From contig DATKEN010000051.1 in the NCBI GenBank assembly GCA_035512155.1, positions 1 through 64,000 of the forward strand: a stretch of DNA of 64,000 nucleotides. The letters are read 5' to 3'. Shown piece after piece: positions 1 to 7,169 of this stretch. The notes beneath the pieces are model-generated. The model was not told the DNA's origin and did not search any database. It was given only the letters and a program-made list of their open reading frames with translations. Source of the DNA: JABCYV01 sp035512155 (GTDB lineage: Bacteria > Acidobacteriota > Terriglobia > Terriglobales > Acidobacteriaceae). Every line of letters begins with the position of its first letter. The stretch's first letter is position 1. The translations under genes were made by a program, and so were the position numbers.

Positions 1-329
1 AGGAGCACATTGTAACGCTGATGGTTTAACACGTCTGCTCAAGTTTCATTACTTTAATCTCCTCTGCTCGCGGAACGCAACGCGCCACCTCCCAGCCCTG
101 CTTGCGCGACGATACGATTCTCCCATTGTTCTGCTTCTGCGGTGGTGTCAATAACGAATACCGAGACACTCCGGGACGCGTGTCGGAACTGTCTCACGAG
201 CCTGCGCGTGTGCAGGGCCTTGTGCAGTTACTGTTTTCGTTGGCAATGAGACTATGAAAATAAAGGGCGGGTTTTAGAGCAATTGCCTTCCGAAACACGA
301 GTGCCTGCGCGGACACGGTGCGAGGCCTG
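1..329. other. No gene recognised
   Basis: I see no reading frame with a plausible start and ribosome-binding site, no RNA gene and no mobile-element sequence here. The stretch lies downstream of the minus-strand gene that ends at 330 and may hold the end of a transcription unit running off the left edge. Confidence 0.5.
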
Positions 330-653
330 TCACGTCTCGCACCTAGACCAGTGAGGCGGCCCCAGTTGATTATGCAGCAGATTTTCGGTCTGGAGAGTCT
401 CGCCTAGGCTGACCGCTTCTCCGCGGCATTCTTGCAATCGCCCCCCGAGGACATCTTCGCGGTGTCTACGGTGTGCTCTGTTAGCGAACATAATTCCCAG
501 GTAAAATCCAAGCATCGCCCCGAGAAATGCGGCGGTGATCATGACGCTGAGCGAAGACACACTCTTGGTGTCAGCCAACAAGAAGGCCGCATACGCCATA
601 CACAGAGGCCATATCACTAGGCGGAGATTTGCAAAGACTAGGCGGAGGTTCAT
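330..653 (-). CDS. Small two-TM membrane protein
   Basis: Hypothetical protein of 107 aa. Two hydrophobic segments at about residues 8-27 and 35-56 are separated by a short polar loop, and a basic stretch (about 57-66, rich in Arg and His) follows the second, suggesting both tails face the cytoplasm. The remaining 40 residues are polar with no motif I recognise. The start is well supported: the minus strand carries AGGAGGT about 8 nt before the ATG, the best ribosome-binding site in this part of the window. It stands alone between the left gap and the response regulator. Function unknown. Confidence 0.7.
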   Translation of the reverse strand: MNLRLVFANLRLVIWPLCMAYAAFLLADTKSVSSLSVMITAAFLGAMLGFYLGIMFANRAHRRHREDVLGGRLQECRGEAVSLGETLQTENLLHNQLGPPHWSRCET

Positions 654-733
654 AGCGGGGGTTACCTCCTAGGTGAAATAGCTTTACTAGGACTCGCGAA
701 TGGCCCGCGCTCGTTAGGACTCTTCTCATCGGT

Positions 734-1579
734 CTAGGCCGCCGACCAAGAGGATGTTGTGGGTTCGACGTAACTCAGCATCGCTTGCTTCAATTGCGAG
801 TCCACTTCATCTGCGATGGTCATCACGTCCAGCAAAATCTTACTGAAATCAACTCTGGCAAGATTATTTTGCAGAGTGTTAAAGATGCTGACCTGAAGGA
901 TTCGAGATTCTTCAACCACCATTGCAGCACTGTATCCTTGTTTGCGTCGCAAATCTCCATGTTCGCGTGCTGCGATGGAGATTTCTGCCTTTGTTGCTAT
1001 TGGTAGTCGTAAGCGGTAAATCAGGTCAGCGAGTATGCCGGGAAGATGCCCGGTGCGGTCTTCAAAGTTCAGCCTTATACAAGTCAGCTCGGCGTCCTTC
1101 TCCACCAATGCCATCCAGTATTGAATCGTAGCATCAAGGTCATGCTCCAATATGTCTGCCACGCTTTCAGTCGGAACCGGACAGTGAGCAACAGGGTGCT
1201 CTAGCTTTTCGTGGATGAGTTTTCTGAGTGATGCGATTTCGATTGGTTTGCAGAGGACCTCGTCAGCTTGCAAGCGGATCGCAGCCAAGCCTTCCTCCAG
1301 AGCGGGGTAGCCACTGAGTACCAGACTTACCGCGTTCGGGTGGGTGTGACGCATAGCGGTGACGACGGTAAAACCATCGCCAGCGTGTGGCATGTGCAGG
1401 TCGGAGAGCAGTACGTCGAATTTCTCATTCGCGATACGACTGAGAGCTTCGGTTACGTTCATTACTGATACGACTTCAAACCCGTCGCGTTCCAGAGCCG
1501 CTTGCAGCATGAATCGTACTGAGTCGTCATCGTCGGCTACGAGAACTCTAAGCGTGCCCCGTTGTTCGCTCGGAGTCAT
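734..1579 (-). CDS. Response regulator, receiver domain plus unknown output domain
   Basis: 281 aa. Residues 11-125 form a CheY-like receiver: acidic pocket in DDDD at 17-20, phospho-acceptor Asp60 in LLSDLHMP, Ser89 in LVLSGYP and conserved Lys111 before Pro. A sensor kinase would phosphorylate Asp60. The C-terminal 150 residues do not look like a winged helix, LuxR or NtrC-type output domain. They are mostly helical with two cysteine-poor blocks, so the output may be protein-protein interaction. No partner kinase is adjacent. The start ATG follows a GAGAGG-type site. A pair of direct repeats lies just upstream (1593-1637) and could regulate it. Confidence 0.85.
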   Translation of the reverse strand: MTPSEQRGTLRVLVADDDDSVRFMLQAALERDGFEVVSVMNVTEALSRIANEKFDVLLSDLHMPHAGDGFTVVTAMRHTHPNAVSLVLSGYPALEEGLAAIRLQADEVLCKPIEIASLRKLIHEKLEHPVAHCPVPTESVADILEHDLDATIQYWMALVEKDAELTCIRLNFEDRTGHLPGILADLIYRLRLPIATKAEISIAAREHGDLRRKQGYSAAMVVEESRILQVSIFNTLQNNLARVDFSKILLDVMTIADEVDSQLKQAMLSYVEPTTSSWSAA

Positions 1580-1592
1580 ACAGCACCGCCTC

Positions 1593-1637
1593 TCGTCACG
1601 AACAGTGACATTTTAACTCCGACACTATCGTCACGAA
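1593..1637. promoter_or_regulatory. Paired direct repeat upstream of the response regulator
   Basis: TCGTCACGAA occurs at 1593-1602 and again at 1628-1637, 35 bp apart, each followed after 0-1 bases by AGTG and then an AT-rich run. The first copy also forms a GTCAC-N5-GTGAC palindrome. Position just upstream of the minus-strand response regulator suggests an operator. The binding protein is unknown and this is an inference. Confidence 0.4.
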
Positions 1638-2134
1638 AGTGTTAAATTTTGAACAGTTGCCACCTACGTACGTACCATCGCCAGCGACCGGAGGTGGGCT
1701 TTCCAGGTCCTGCATTTGCGAGGCGGTACAACGTGGCTTGTGGTCTCACGGCGCACCGACTATCAGCCTTGTCTGCACAGGGCAATGCTCTGAAATCTTC
1801 CCTTTGCCAGCACTCACTTACGGGACAGGTTGCATGGCGGTTGCACTGGCGGGCTTACTTCGGGAACGTTAGATCGGTCCTTGCACCTCGGGGCAGGAGG
1901 TGAGTTCAGTTCTTAGGACCCGAAACAAAGCGCCCCCGAATCCACCCGATCTGAGGTGCTTGGCGCTTCCGAACGCTCTCCCCAGAGCAACTGCGGCGAC
2001 AAAACTCTAGGCCGCTTCATTGCACGCGTAAACAGCCGACTCGAATAGGTCGCGCTAAACGAATGGTCGGGGAAGTGCGGCGTTTCGTTCCGCAAGCAGA
2101 GCTGGGGAGCGGGGAGCGTCACGGCCCACCTGAG
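1638..2134. other. Non-coding or eroded stretch
   Basis: About 500 bases in which the open frames on both strands are short, have no convincing ribosome-binding site and encode Arg/Ser/Pro-rich sequence typical of chance frames in GC-rich DNA. No RNA gene or repeat recognised. Confidence 0.5.
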
Positions 2135-2320
2135 TTATGCGGCATCCTTGAACATCTCTGCGTGCTCAAGCAGTTCAGAGATTCGCTTCTCTCTTGTCTG
2201 GTATTCACTCAGTTCTGCATCTGTCAACCTCACAAAAGCAGCCAATTCCATGAGTTCGATTTGTTGCTCCAGTAGTCGGATAATCTCAGCATCGAGTTTT
2301 GAGTCATCATAATGAGGCAC
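2135..2320 (-). CDS. Small acidic helical protein
   Basis: Hypothetical protein of 61 aa, GTG start with GAGGTG about 5 nt upstream on the minus strand. The sequence is acidic and Leu/Glu-rich with a heptad-like pattern, probably one long or two antiparallel amphipathic helices. No signal peptide or TM segment. Codon use looks like genuine coding sequence rather than a shadow frame. I do not recognise the family. Confidence 0.5.
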   Translation of the reverse strand: MPHYDDSKLDAEIIRLLEQQIELMELAAFVRLTDAELSEYQTREKRISELLEHAEMFKDAA

Positions 2321-2548
2321 GGCGCACCTCTATATTGGACGAGGGCGCATTCCTAGGATGAGGAGAGGTGGCAAAGGTTTGCATCAAGAGTGCCTCGGAC
2401 CATGCAGTCCTTGCTCCCAAACCCATGAGAACCTGCAGAACAATGCCAGGATCGTTTCGTCTCGCGGGCAAGGCAGCCACCTCTCAGCCAACCTGCTCCA
2501 CAACCGGGCATCTCAAGAGCCAACGTACTGCCTGTGGGCAGAGGTCTC

Positions 2549-2795
2549 ATGCCCAAGTGCATTCTCATCGTCGATGACAGTGTCTCGATCCGGCATCTGT
2601 TGCGGACGACTTTCGAGCATACCTCAGGTTGGAAAGTATGTGGGGAAGCAGAGAACGGTCGGGATGCAATCTATTCTGCTTTACAACCCTGACAACGGGG
2701 TCACCCGCAACTTCATGCCCCACCTCTGGATGTTTTTGAACTTCGTGCAGGATCGCATTCGGATGCACGGGTACGCGGCTTTCCTGAGAACCTAA
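2549..2795 (+). pseudogene. Response-regulator remnant with internal deletion
   Basis: ATG at 2549 opens a 47-codon frame that is clearly the start of a receiver domain: MPKCILIVDDSVSIRHLLR, then a GEAENGRDA box, ending at a TGA at 2690-2692. Just beyond, in another frame, comes sequence resembling the later part of a receiver (NFMPHLWMFLNFVQDR, compare the usual MP...MFTNF segment). What is missing between is the stretch with the phospho-acceptor Asp and the DLSMP loop, roughly 20 residues, plus the C-terminal Lys region. I read it as a gene broken by deletion and frameshift. The first part is seen directly; the match of the second part is inference. Confidence 0.6.
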
Positions 2796-2925
2796 GACGA
2801 GTAAACTTCAGGTGGACTGACTTAGTTCAGGGGGACCTGAAAAAGGGTTCCCGGGTCTATCTCCTTCGAACGCTCAGCGCCACAGACTAGGGCCAGCGCG
2901 GCCAAGCATTCGTCCTGTAACCGGG

Positions 2926-3006
2926 CTAACCGCGCCAACGAGAGTATCCCCAGCCCCCGCCACCGAGCAAAAATACCACCAAAAGAACAATCAATACGGT
3001 TTCCAT
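2926..3006 (-). CDS. Tiny single-TM peptide, Gly-rich C-terminus
   Basis: 26 aa. The minus strand reads ATG then METVLIVLLVVFLLGGGG followed by WGYSRWRG and TAG. GAGGT lies about 6 nt upstream of the ATG. The peptide is one hydrophobic helix (about residues 4-14), a glycine hinge and an aromatic-basic tail (WGYSRW), so it should sit in the inner membrane with the basic tail in the cytoplasm. It resembles the small DUF3309-like membrane peptides often found beside stress genes in soil bacteria, although the family assignment is from memory of the pattern. Far too short for ordinary gene callers. Function unknown. Confidence 0.6.
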   Translation of the reverse strand: METVLIVLLVVFLLGGGGWGYSRWRG

Positions 3007-3210
3007 GTTGTACCTCACGTGTTAGGAGGAAGCTGGACTGGCCTGTGTAACGGTCGTCTCACTTCTTCACTAGGCAACATGATAGAACTGGCGAAGGCGG
3101 ATGTCTGGTCACATTGGACCACTTTGGCGCTCGATTTTTACGGCGCACCTTCCAGGATCGTGACCGGATTCGCGCTTTGATTCATAGGGAATTTACACTT
3201 CAACTCTTTT

Positions 3211-4293
3211 GTGCTGACATTTGCCCCAGCTCGATGGACGCGATTGCTGTGGAAGTCGCTCGGCCCGGGCGTTATCACCGGGGCCGCCGACGATGATCCA
3301 TCAGGCATTGCCACATATTCCGTTGCGGGCGCGCAGCTTGGAACCAAGCTTCTCTGGACTGCACTCCTGACGTGGCCACTGATGGCCGCGGTTCAAATCA
3401 TGTGTGCCCGAATCGGCATGGTGACAGGGCAGGGTTTGGCCGGTAACTTCAAGCAGCGATTTCCAAGTTGGCTGCTACCCGTCTTCATTGTGGCCCTGCT
3501 TGCAACAAACACGATTAACATCGCGGCAGACCTCGCCGTTATGGCGGATGCAGCTGAAATGCTGTCCGGGATCAATGCGCACTGGTTTGTCGTGGTTTTC
3601 GCAATCTTGATTTCGTGGGCTACGGTTCGGCTCCCCTATCACCAGATAGCGAACGTACTTAAGTGGCTGGTGCTGGTGCTCTTCGCATACCCCATAACAG
3701 CGTTTGTGGTGGGAGCTGATTGGGGCCAAGTGGTACGCGCTACCCTCATACCGTCGATGCCGCATACCAGAGATGAATGGTCGATGCTGGTGGCCATTCT
3801 CGGCACCACGATCAGTCCGTATTTGTTTTTCTGGCAAGCGAGTGAAGAGGTTGAAGAGGAAAAGGCGGCCGGTCAGAGTACGCTTGCTAAACGGAGAGGG
3901 GCGACGGTCAAAGAACTTCAGCTGAGACGAATGGATGTAGGCGTGGGAACGTTTTTCTCGAATCTGGTCATGTTCTTTATCATCCTGACAACCGCCATCA
4001 CACTCAACCGCCATGGCGTCACCCACATCGAGACGTCTCGCCAGGCCGCCGAAGCGCTTCGGCCTCTCGCAGGCAAGTTTGCTGCGAGCCTGTTTACCGT
4101 CGGCATTGTCGGTGTTGGATTTCTTGCGATCCCGACGTTGGCGGGGTCCGCGGCATTGCCATGTTGGTTGTCTAGACTGCCGATCTTCCTGCCGTCGAGC
4201 ACGCTCGCTCGACACATACCTGCGTCATTGTCAGAACTGTGCAGTTTGGACCAGCCGGACCATTCTTTCCAAGCCTATGCTGTATCTATATGA
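3211..4293 (+). pseudogene. Truncated Nramp-like metal transporter
   Basis: Open frame of 360 codons with GTG start. Residues 15-330 match the Nramp (MntH) fold: about eight TM segments, including TM1 with DDDPSG at 27-32 and TM6 with TTISPYLFFW. Family members normally have about 11 segments and over 400 residues. After the conserved LAIPTLAGSAA near residue 323 the sequence becomes hydrophilic and unrelated, and the other two frames downstream show no missing TM segments either. The 3' part is therefore deleted, not merely shifted. TM1 lacks the DPGN signature and TM6 lacks the MPH Met that bind manganese in classical Nramp, so the ancestor was a divergent subfamily. A partly functional product cannot be excluded. 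Confidence 0.7.
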
Positions 4294-4354
4294 GCAGATA
4301 AACAGTCGTGGCGAAACGTGCTGCTCCGACCTTTTGGAAAAGAAGCAATGGAAT

Positions 4355-4648
4355 ATGACCCATATCACGAACAAGCTGATACTCAAATTGCATAAAGCTT
4401 CCCAACCGCCCCTGTCATACCCCGGGGCGACCCCTGACTCAGACCGTGCCAAGAAGCCACCGCTCGCCGAGCCCGCTGCCACCGAACAGGAGTTGAATCC
4501 TGGAGATCGGGTCGAGGGTTTGGGCGACTTCGGAAAGCCGACTGGAGAATTCGGCACAGTTGAGCAAGCTAACGAAGATGACGCGATCGTCAAATGGGAT
4601 GATGACGGTCGTATGAAACTCCACCAACCATCGCTCAAGAAAGTCTAG
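4355..4648 (+). CDS. Small protein with KOW/SH3-like C-terminus
   Basis: 97 aa, starting at the ATG at 4355 with GGAAAAGAAG upstream. Residues 1-45 are basic and Pro-rich and probably disordered. Residues 50-97 form one compact motif with alternating beta pattern: GDRVEGLGDFGKPTGEFGTV, then an acidic turn, VKWDDDGRMKLH and a basic tail. This is the layout of small SH3/KOW-like barrels that report the G-x-V and V-x-W core. No signal peptide. It lies between the broken transporter and the next small membrane protein, transcribed with the latter. Binding partner unknown. Confidence 0.65.
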   Translation: MTHITNKLILKLHKASQPPLSYPGATPDSDRAKKPPLAEPAATEQELNPGDRVEGLGDFGKPTGEFGTVEQANEDDAIVKWDDDGRMKLHQPSLKKV

Positions 4649-4735
4649 GCCGTCTGGTCAAGCTGGGTATCGACTGGAGACGCTCGCACTGGGTGCCTTC
4701 GCCGAGGTTGAAGGAATATAAGGAAGGAAAGATCA

Positions 4736-5149
4736 ATGCGACATAAACTCGCCCTTTGGTTTGTGTTATTGATTGCTGGATTTCTTACTGGGCTCATCCT
4801 GCAATACGCCAGACTGCAGCGAGTACAACAGGAACTGTCGGCCTCGACAAAACAATTGGGCTCCTGTCAGTCCAGCCAACAATTGTCGCGGCTTCGCGAC
4901 ACAGCCACGATGATGTATCTGGAGGTGGTGCAAAAAAACTATGGGAAGGCCGGGGAGTATTCCAGGGAGGTTTTTGATCAAGCTCAGCAAATTGCGAGTA
5001 GCACGGAGGACGCCGCAGTCCGCAACTTGCTTCGTGACACCTTGGCAACCCGCGATCAAGTAACGGCGGACCTGGCGAAGGGAGATGCCGCTGCACTTTC
5101 GGAAATACAGCCACTCTTGTCTAAACTCGAGCAGACTGCGAAGCATTGA
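4736..5149 (+). CDS. Membrane-anchored coiled-coil protein
   Basis: 137 aa. One TM helix at about residues 5-24 (signal anchor with basic N-terminus) is followed by a helical, Gln/Glu/Ala-rich domain with coiled-coil character (about 28-135) probably in the periplasm. The start has a clear AAGGAAGGAAAG site 6-8 nt upstream. No cysteine pair for lipidation and no enzymatic motif. Likely transcribed with the preceding 97-aa gene (87-nt gap). Function unknown. Confidence 0.7.
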   Translation: MRHKLALWFVLLIAGFLTGLILQYARLQRVQQELSASTKQLGSCQSSQQLSRLRDTATMMYLEVVQKNYGKAGEYSREVFDQAQQIASSTEDAAVRNLLRDTLATRDQVTADLAKGDAAALSEIQPLLSKLEQTAKH

Positions 5150-5454
5150 CGGACTGGCGCAGTAAACCTACGCGACTCTCCGAGACACTCAGAACCGGTT
5201 CAACCGGTCGTCGGGGATATCAGCGGTGGTATGAGCGTGGCGGTAAACGTCGACGTGGTAAGGAAGAAGCTGTTTGGCGACGACTAGCGCGATCCCATTA
5301 TCCCGTCTGGACACATTTCACGGCTGCCGCAACAGGCTACGGATGCGATGTCGAAAATGCAGGCGCAGATCGATGCCGCGACTGGGGCAGCGCGAGTTCA
5401 GTGATCGCTGCTGAAGCTGCACATAACGAAAAAACAACGCTGGAGAGGCCGGGA
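5150..5454. other. Gap with possible gene fragment
   Basis: Between two convergent genes. A plus-strand reading from ATG 5231 gives an 18-codon frame to a TAG at 5285-5287. Continuing in the same frame gives sequence with protein-like composition up to a TGA near 5402. I cannot assign it to a family. It may be remains of a small gene downstream of the 137-aa protein, or chance. Confidence 0.3.
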
Positions 5455-6168
5455 TCAGGACTCGGCGGCTCGGATATTGAGGCCAGCAAGTGTGTACTGC
5501 CCCAAGAAGCGGACTGTCGCGACAGCGTCGAAGGAAACGGGTACCCACATGCCACCCAGTTGTGCAAATTGCAGAGTGATATGAATGTTCTTGATCCAAA
5601 AGGAGGGGCTAGCGGCGGGTACTCCTTCAATTCGCCGGATACGAAAAGTGCTTGCGTCTACCCAGATCTGCCCCCGTAAAAGGTATTTATCCTTCCGCTT
5701 CGGAACGATCAGCAAAACGTACTCAGGAATGACGCCGAAGTTCTCTTGCCTAAGAAAAACGAAGTCATAGTTCGTTCGACTGATCTCGCTACCGTGTCCT
5801 TTCTTCGCCGACTCGGTTTCCCGGTCTAAGAGCTCGCGAACTATTTTTTCTCCCCTTGAGTTCCCTCGCGCTTGCGTAATCTTGTACGTCTTCATGTCCG
5901 GAGGAACGAAATTGATCTGCGCCATGACCTCAGAGGTGGGTTGCTTATCATTGCCGCGGAACACTTTGTATTCTCGCGTCACCTCATATGGTCTAGATTG
6001 AGCGGGGTCATGGTGTTGGACATCCTCCAAGCGTTGCAGTATCAGGTTAAGGTCGGGAGGTTCGATTTCAGTGGTGGACGAAGGCACCTGTGACGATGAG
6101 GCGAGCGTTGCCACGAAAACGAAAACTGGCAACCAGAGTCTTGGCGTAGCTGTTTTAGTGCGTCTCAA
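5455..6168 (-). CDS. Exported LolA-like outer-membrane lipoprotein-sorting protein
   Basis: 237 aa beginning at a TTG (6166-6168). An N-terminal Sec signal (basic MRRTK, hydrophobic core at 11-25, Ser/Ala-rich end) is followed by a beta-rich domain with repeated V/I-x-V-x strands, the RGQIWVDASTFRIRRIEG segment and a late beta strand GGMWVPVSF. These are hallmarks of the LolA/LppX-like half-barrel proteins that carry lipids or lipoproteins across the periplasm. No other methionine lies near enough to serve as start while keeping the signal. The TTG overlaps the TGA that would end the radical-SAM remnant upstream if its frame were restored, so the two were probably once coupled. Client unknown. 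Confidence 0.7.
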   Translation of the reverse strand: MRRTKTATPRLWLPVFVFVATLASSSQVPSSTTEIEPPDLNLILQRLEDVQHHDPAQSRPYEVTREYKVFRGNDKQPTSEVMAQINFVPPDMKTYKITQARGNSRGEKIVRELLDRETESAKKGHGSEISRTNYDFVFLRQENFGVIPEYVLLIVPKRKDKYLLRGQIWVDASTFRIRRIEGVPAASPSFWIKNIHITLQFAQLGGMWVPVSFDAVATVRFLGQYTLAGLNIRAAES

Positions 6169-6415
6169 TTCCGAGCCAGCCTGCCGATTTCATAGCCACG
6201 CAGTGCATTGCCCGTGTGAATCCCAATTCCAACAATATCCCCAGCTGCAATACCTCTGCAATACCTCTGCCATCCAACTGCTCCAATGTTTCGTCAACTA
6301 TTACAGGGTCACCGAAGCAGGAGGGTGTAGCAGCAGCGAGCACATAGAGCCAACGTGGTGTGATGACGCTGATGCCGAAGGAGCTGTCACTCGGATTGAT
6401 AAGGTAAACTTTCAT
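6165..6415 (-). pseudogene. 5' remnant of a B12-binding radical-SAM gene, frameshifted
   Basis: ATG at 6413-6415 opens MKVYLINPSDSSFGISVITP, RWLYVLAAATP and GDPVIVDETLEQLD, the start of the cobalamin-binding Rossmann domain found before radical-SAM cores. An 11-bp tandem duplication (6247-6268) then shifts the frame. Removing one copy restores AAGDIVGIGIHTGNALRGYE and IGRLARN, exactly what the family has next, before a TGA at 6165-6167. So the gene has one frameshift and has also lost everything after about residue 80, including the CxxxCxxC cluster site. As it stands the shifted frame ends at 6155. Confidence 0.8.
6247..6268. repeat. 11-bp perfect tandem duplication
   Basis: GCAATACCTCT at 6247-6257 is repeated without gap at 6258-6268. 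It inserts two bases net in the reading frame of the radical-SAM remnant. Deleting one copy reconstructs the conserved protein sequence, which shows it is a slippage mutation and not original sequence. Confidence 0.9.
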
Positions 6416-6766
6416 GTGATTCCTTGACAACGGCGTTCCGTCAGAAGCACGTTCAGGAATTGGCAGGCCAGGAGCCAGGACGGTTGTTCCTCGCAATTTT
6501 AGCCAGGATTTCCTTCTTGAAGCCTCGAACGCGCGGGTACCGCAACAGCAGGGTCGCGTGACATTTTGATCTTAGTTGGTCATCGGAAAGCGTGACAGGC
6601 CTTCAGCGTACACCCCACCCTCGAAATCGCCCTCCGCGAAGCTCGTTGGAGGGCTAGGAGGGCCAAGCACACTAAGAAGTAGATAAGATGCGGATATGAT
6701 TACGGCATCTGTCTCCTCTGGTGGGTGTTTAGATGCCGGTTGTGCTTCCGGTTAAGGTGTTGCTCC

Positions 6767-6922
6767 CTATGTTGTCCGTGCGCCCATCACGAAATGCACG
6801 ATCAAACAAATTACGGCACATACGAGCAGCAGGTGAATCAGCCCGCCCGCCACATGGAAAACAGTGAAACCGCCGATCCAAGCGATCAACAAGACCACAA
6901 ACAATATCGTCCAGACGCTGAC
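6767..6922 (-). CDS. Lmo0937-like small membrane protein, start codon odd
   Basis: The minus strand encodes VSVWTILFVVLLIAWIGGFT, then VFHVAGGLIHLLLVCAVICL, IVHFVMG and a basic end before TAG. This has the two-TM layout (W-T-I-x-V-x-L...GGxIHxLLV) of the small Lmo0937-type membrane proteins of about 50 residues linked to stress in many bacteria. An AGGAG site (6928-6932) sits 5 nt upstream of the expected first codon, but that codon is GTC and no ATG, GTG or TTG lies in frame before it. Either translation starts at a non-standard or later codon, or the start was mutated and the gene is dead. Confidence 0.55.
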   Translation of the reverse strand, partial: VSVWTILFVVLLIAWIGGFTVFHVAGGLIHLLLVCAVICLIVHFVMGARTT

Positions 6923-7004
6923 GGGGTCTCCTAGTTTGGAGGTCCTTGGCCCGTGACTCGATTGAAATCAAACCGGCCGTTGAAAAGTTGTTTCGTTCAT
7001 GGGG

Positions 7005-7169
7005 CTACACGCCTGCCGCTTGTGTCAGTTCTTGCAACTTGCGCTGTAACCAGTCCCTCTGGCCGGAGGTATCTATCGCGGATTCCCGCGCGGCAGTCTG
7101 GACAGGCACTGTTTTCTCCTTCAGATTTTCTACAATATGGAGAGCGATCTGCCGTTCATTCACAGTCAT
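7005..7169 (-). CDS. Small helical protein
   Basis: 54 aa, ATG start at 7167-7169 and TAG end. The sequence MTVNERQIALHIVENLKEKT is followed by a short Thr/Ala/Ser linker and a basic, Gln/Leu-rich helix ending TQAAGV. Composition is convincing for a real protein: two amphipathic helices and no low-complexity runs. No signal or TM segment. The ribosome-binding site is weak. Family not recognised. Confidence 0.5.
   Translation of the reverse strand: MTVNERQIALHIVENLKEKTVPVQTAARESAIDTSGQRDWLQRKLQELTQAAGV

Noticed and set aside
3475..4215. 246-codon minus frame opposite the Nramp-like gene
   Set aside because: Arg/His/Gln-rich chance sequence; the plus strand encodes a recognisable transporter.
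5146..5679. 177-codon plus frame
   Set aside because: Overlaps the LolA-like gene on the other strand and has no ribosome-binding site or motif.
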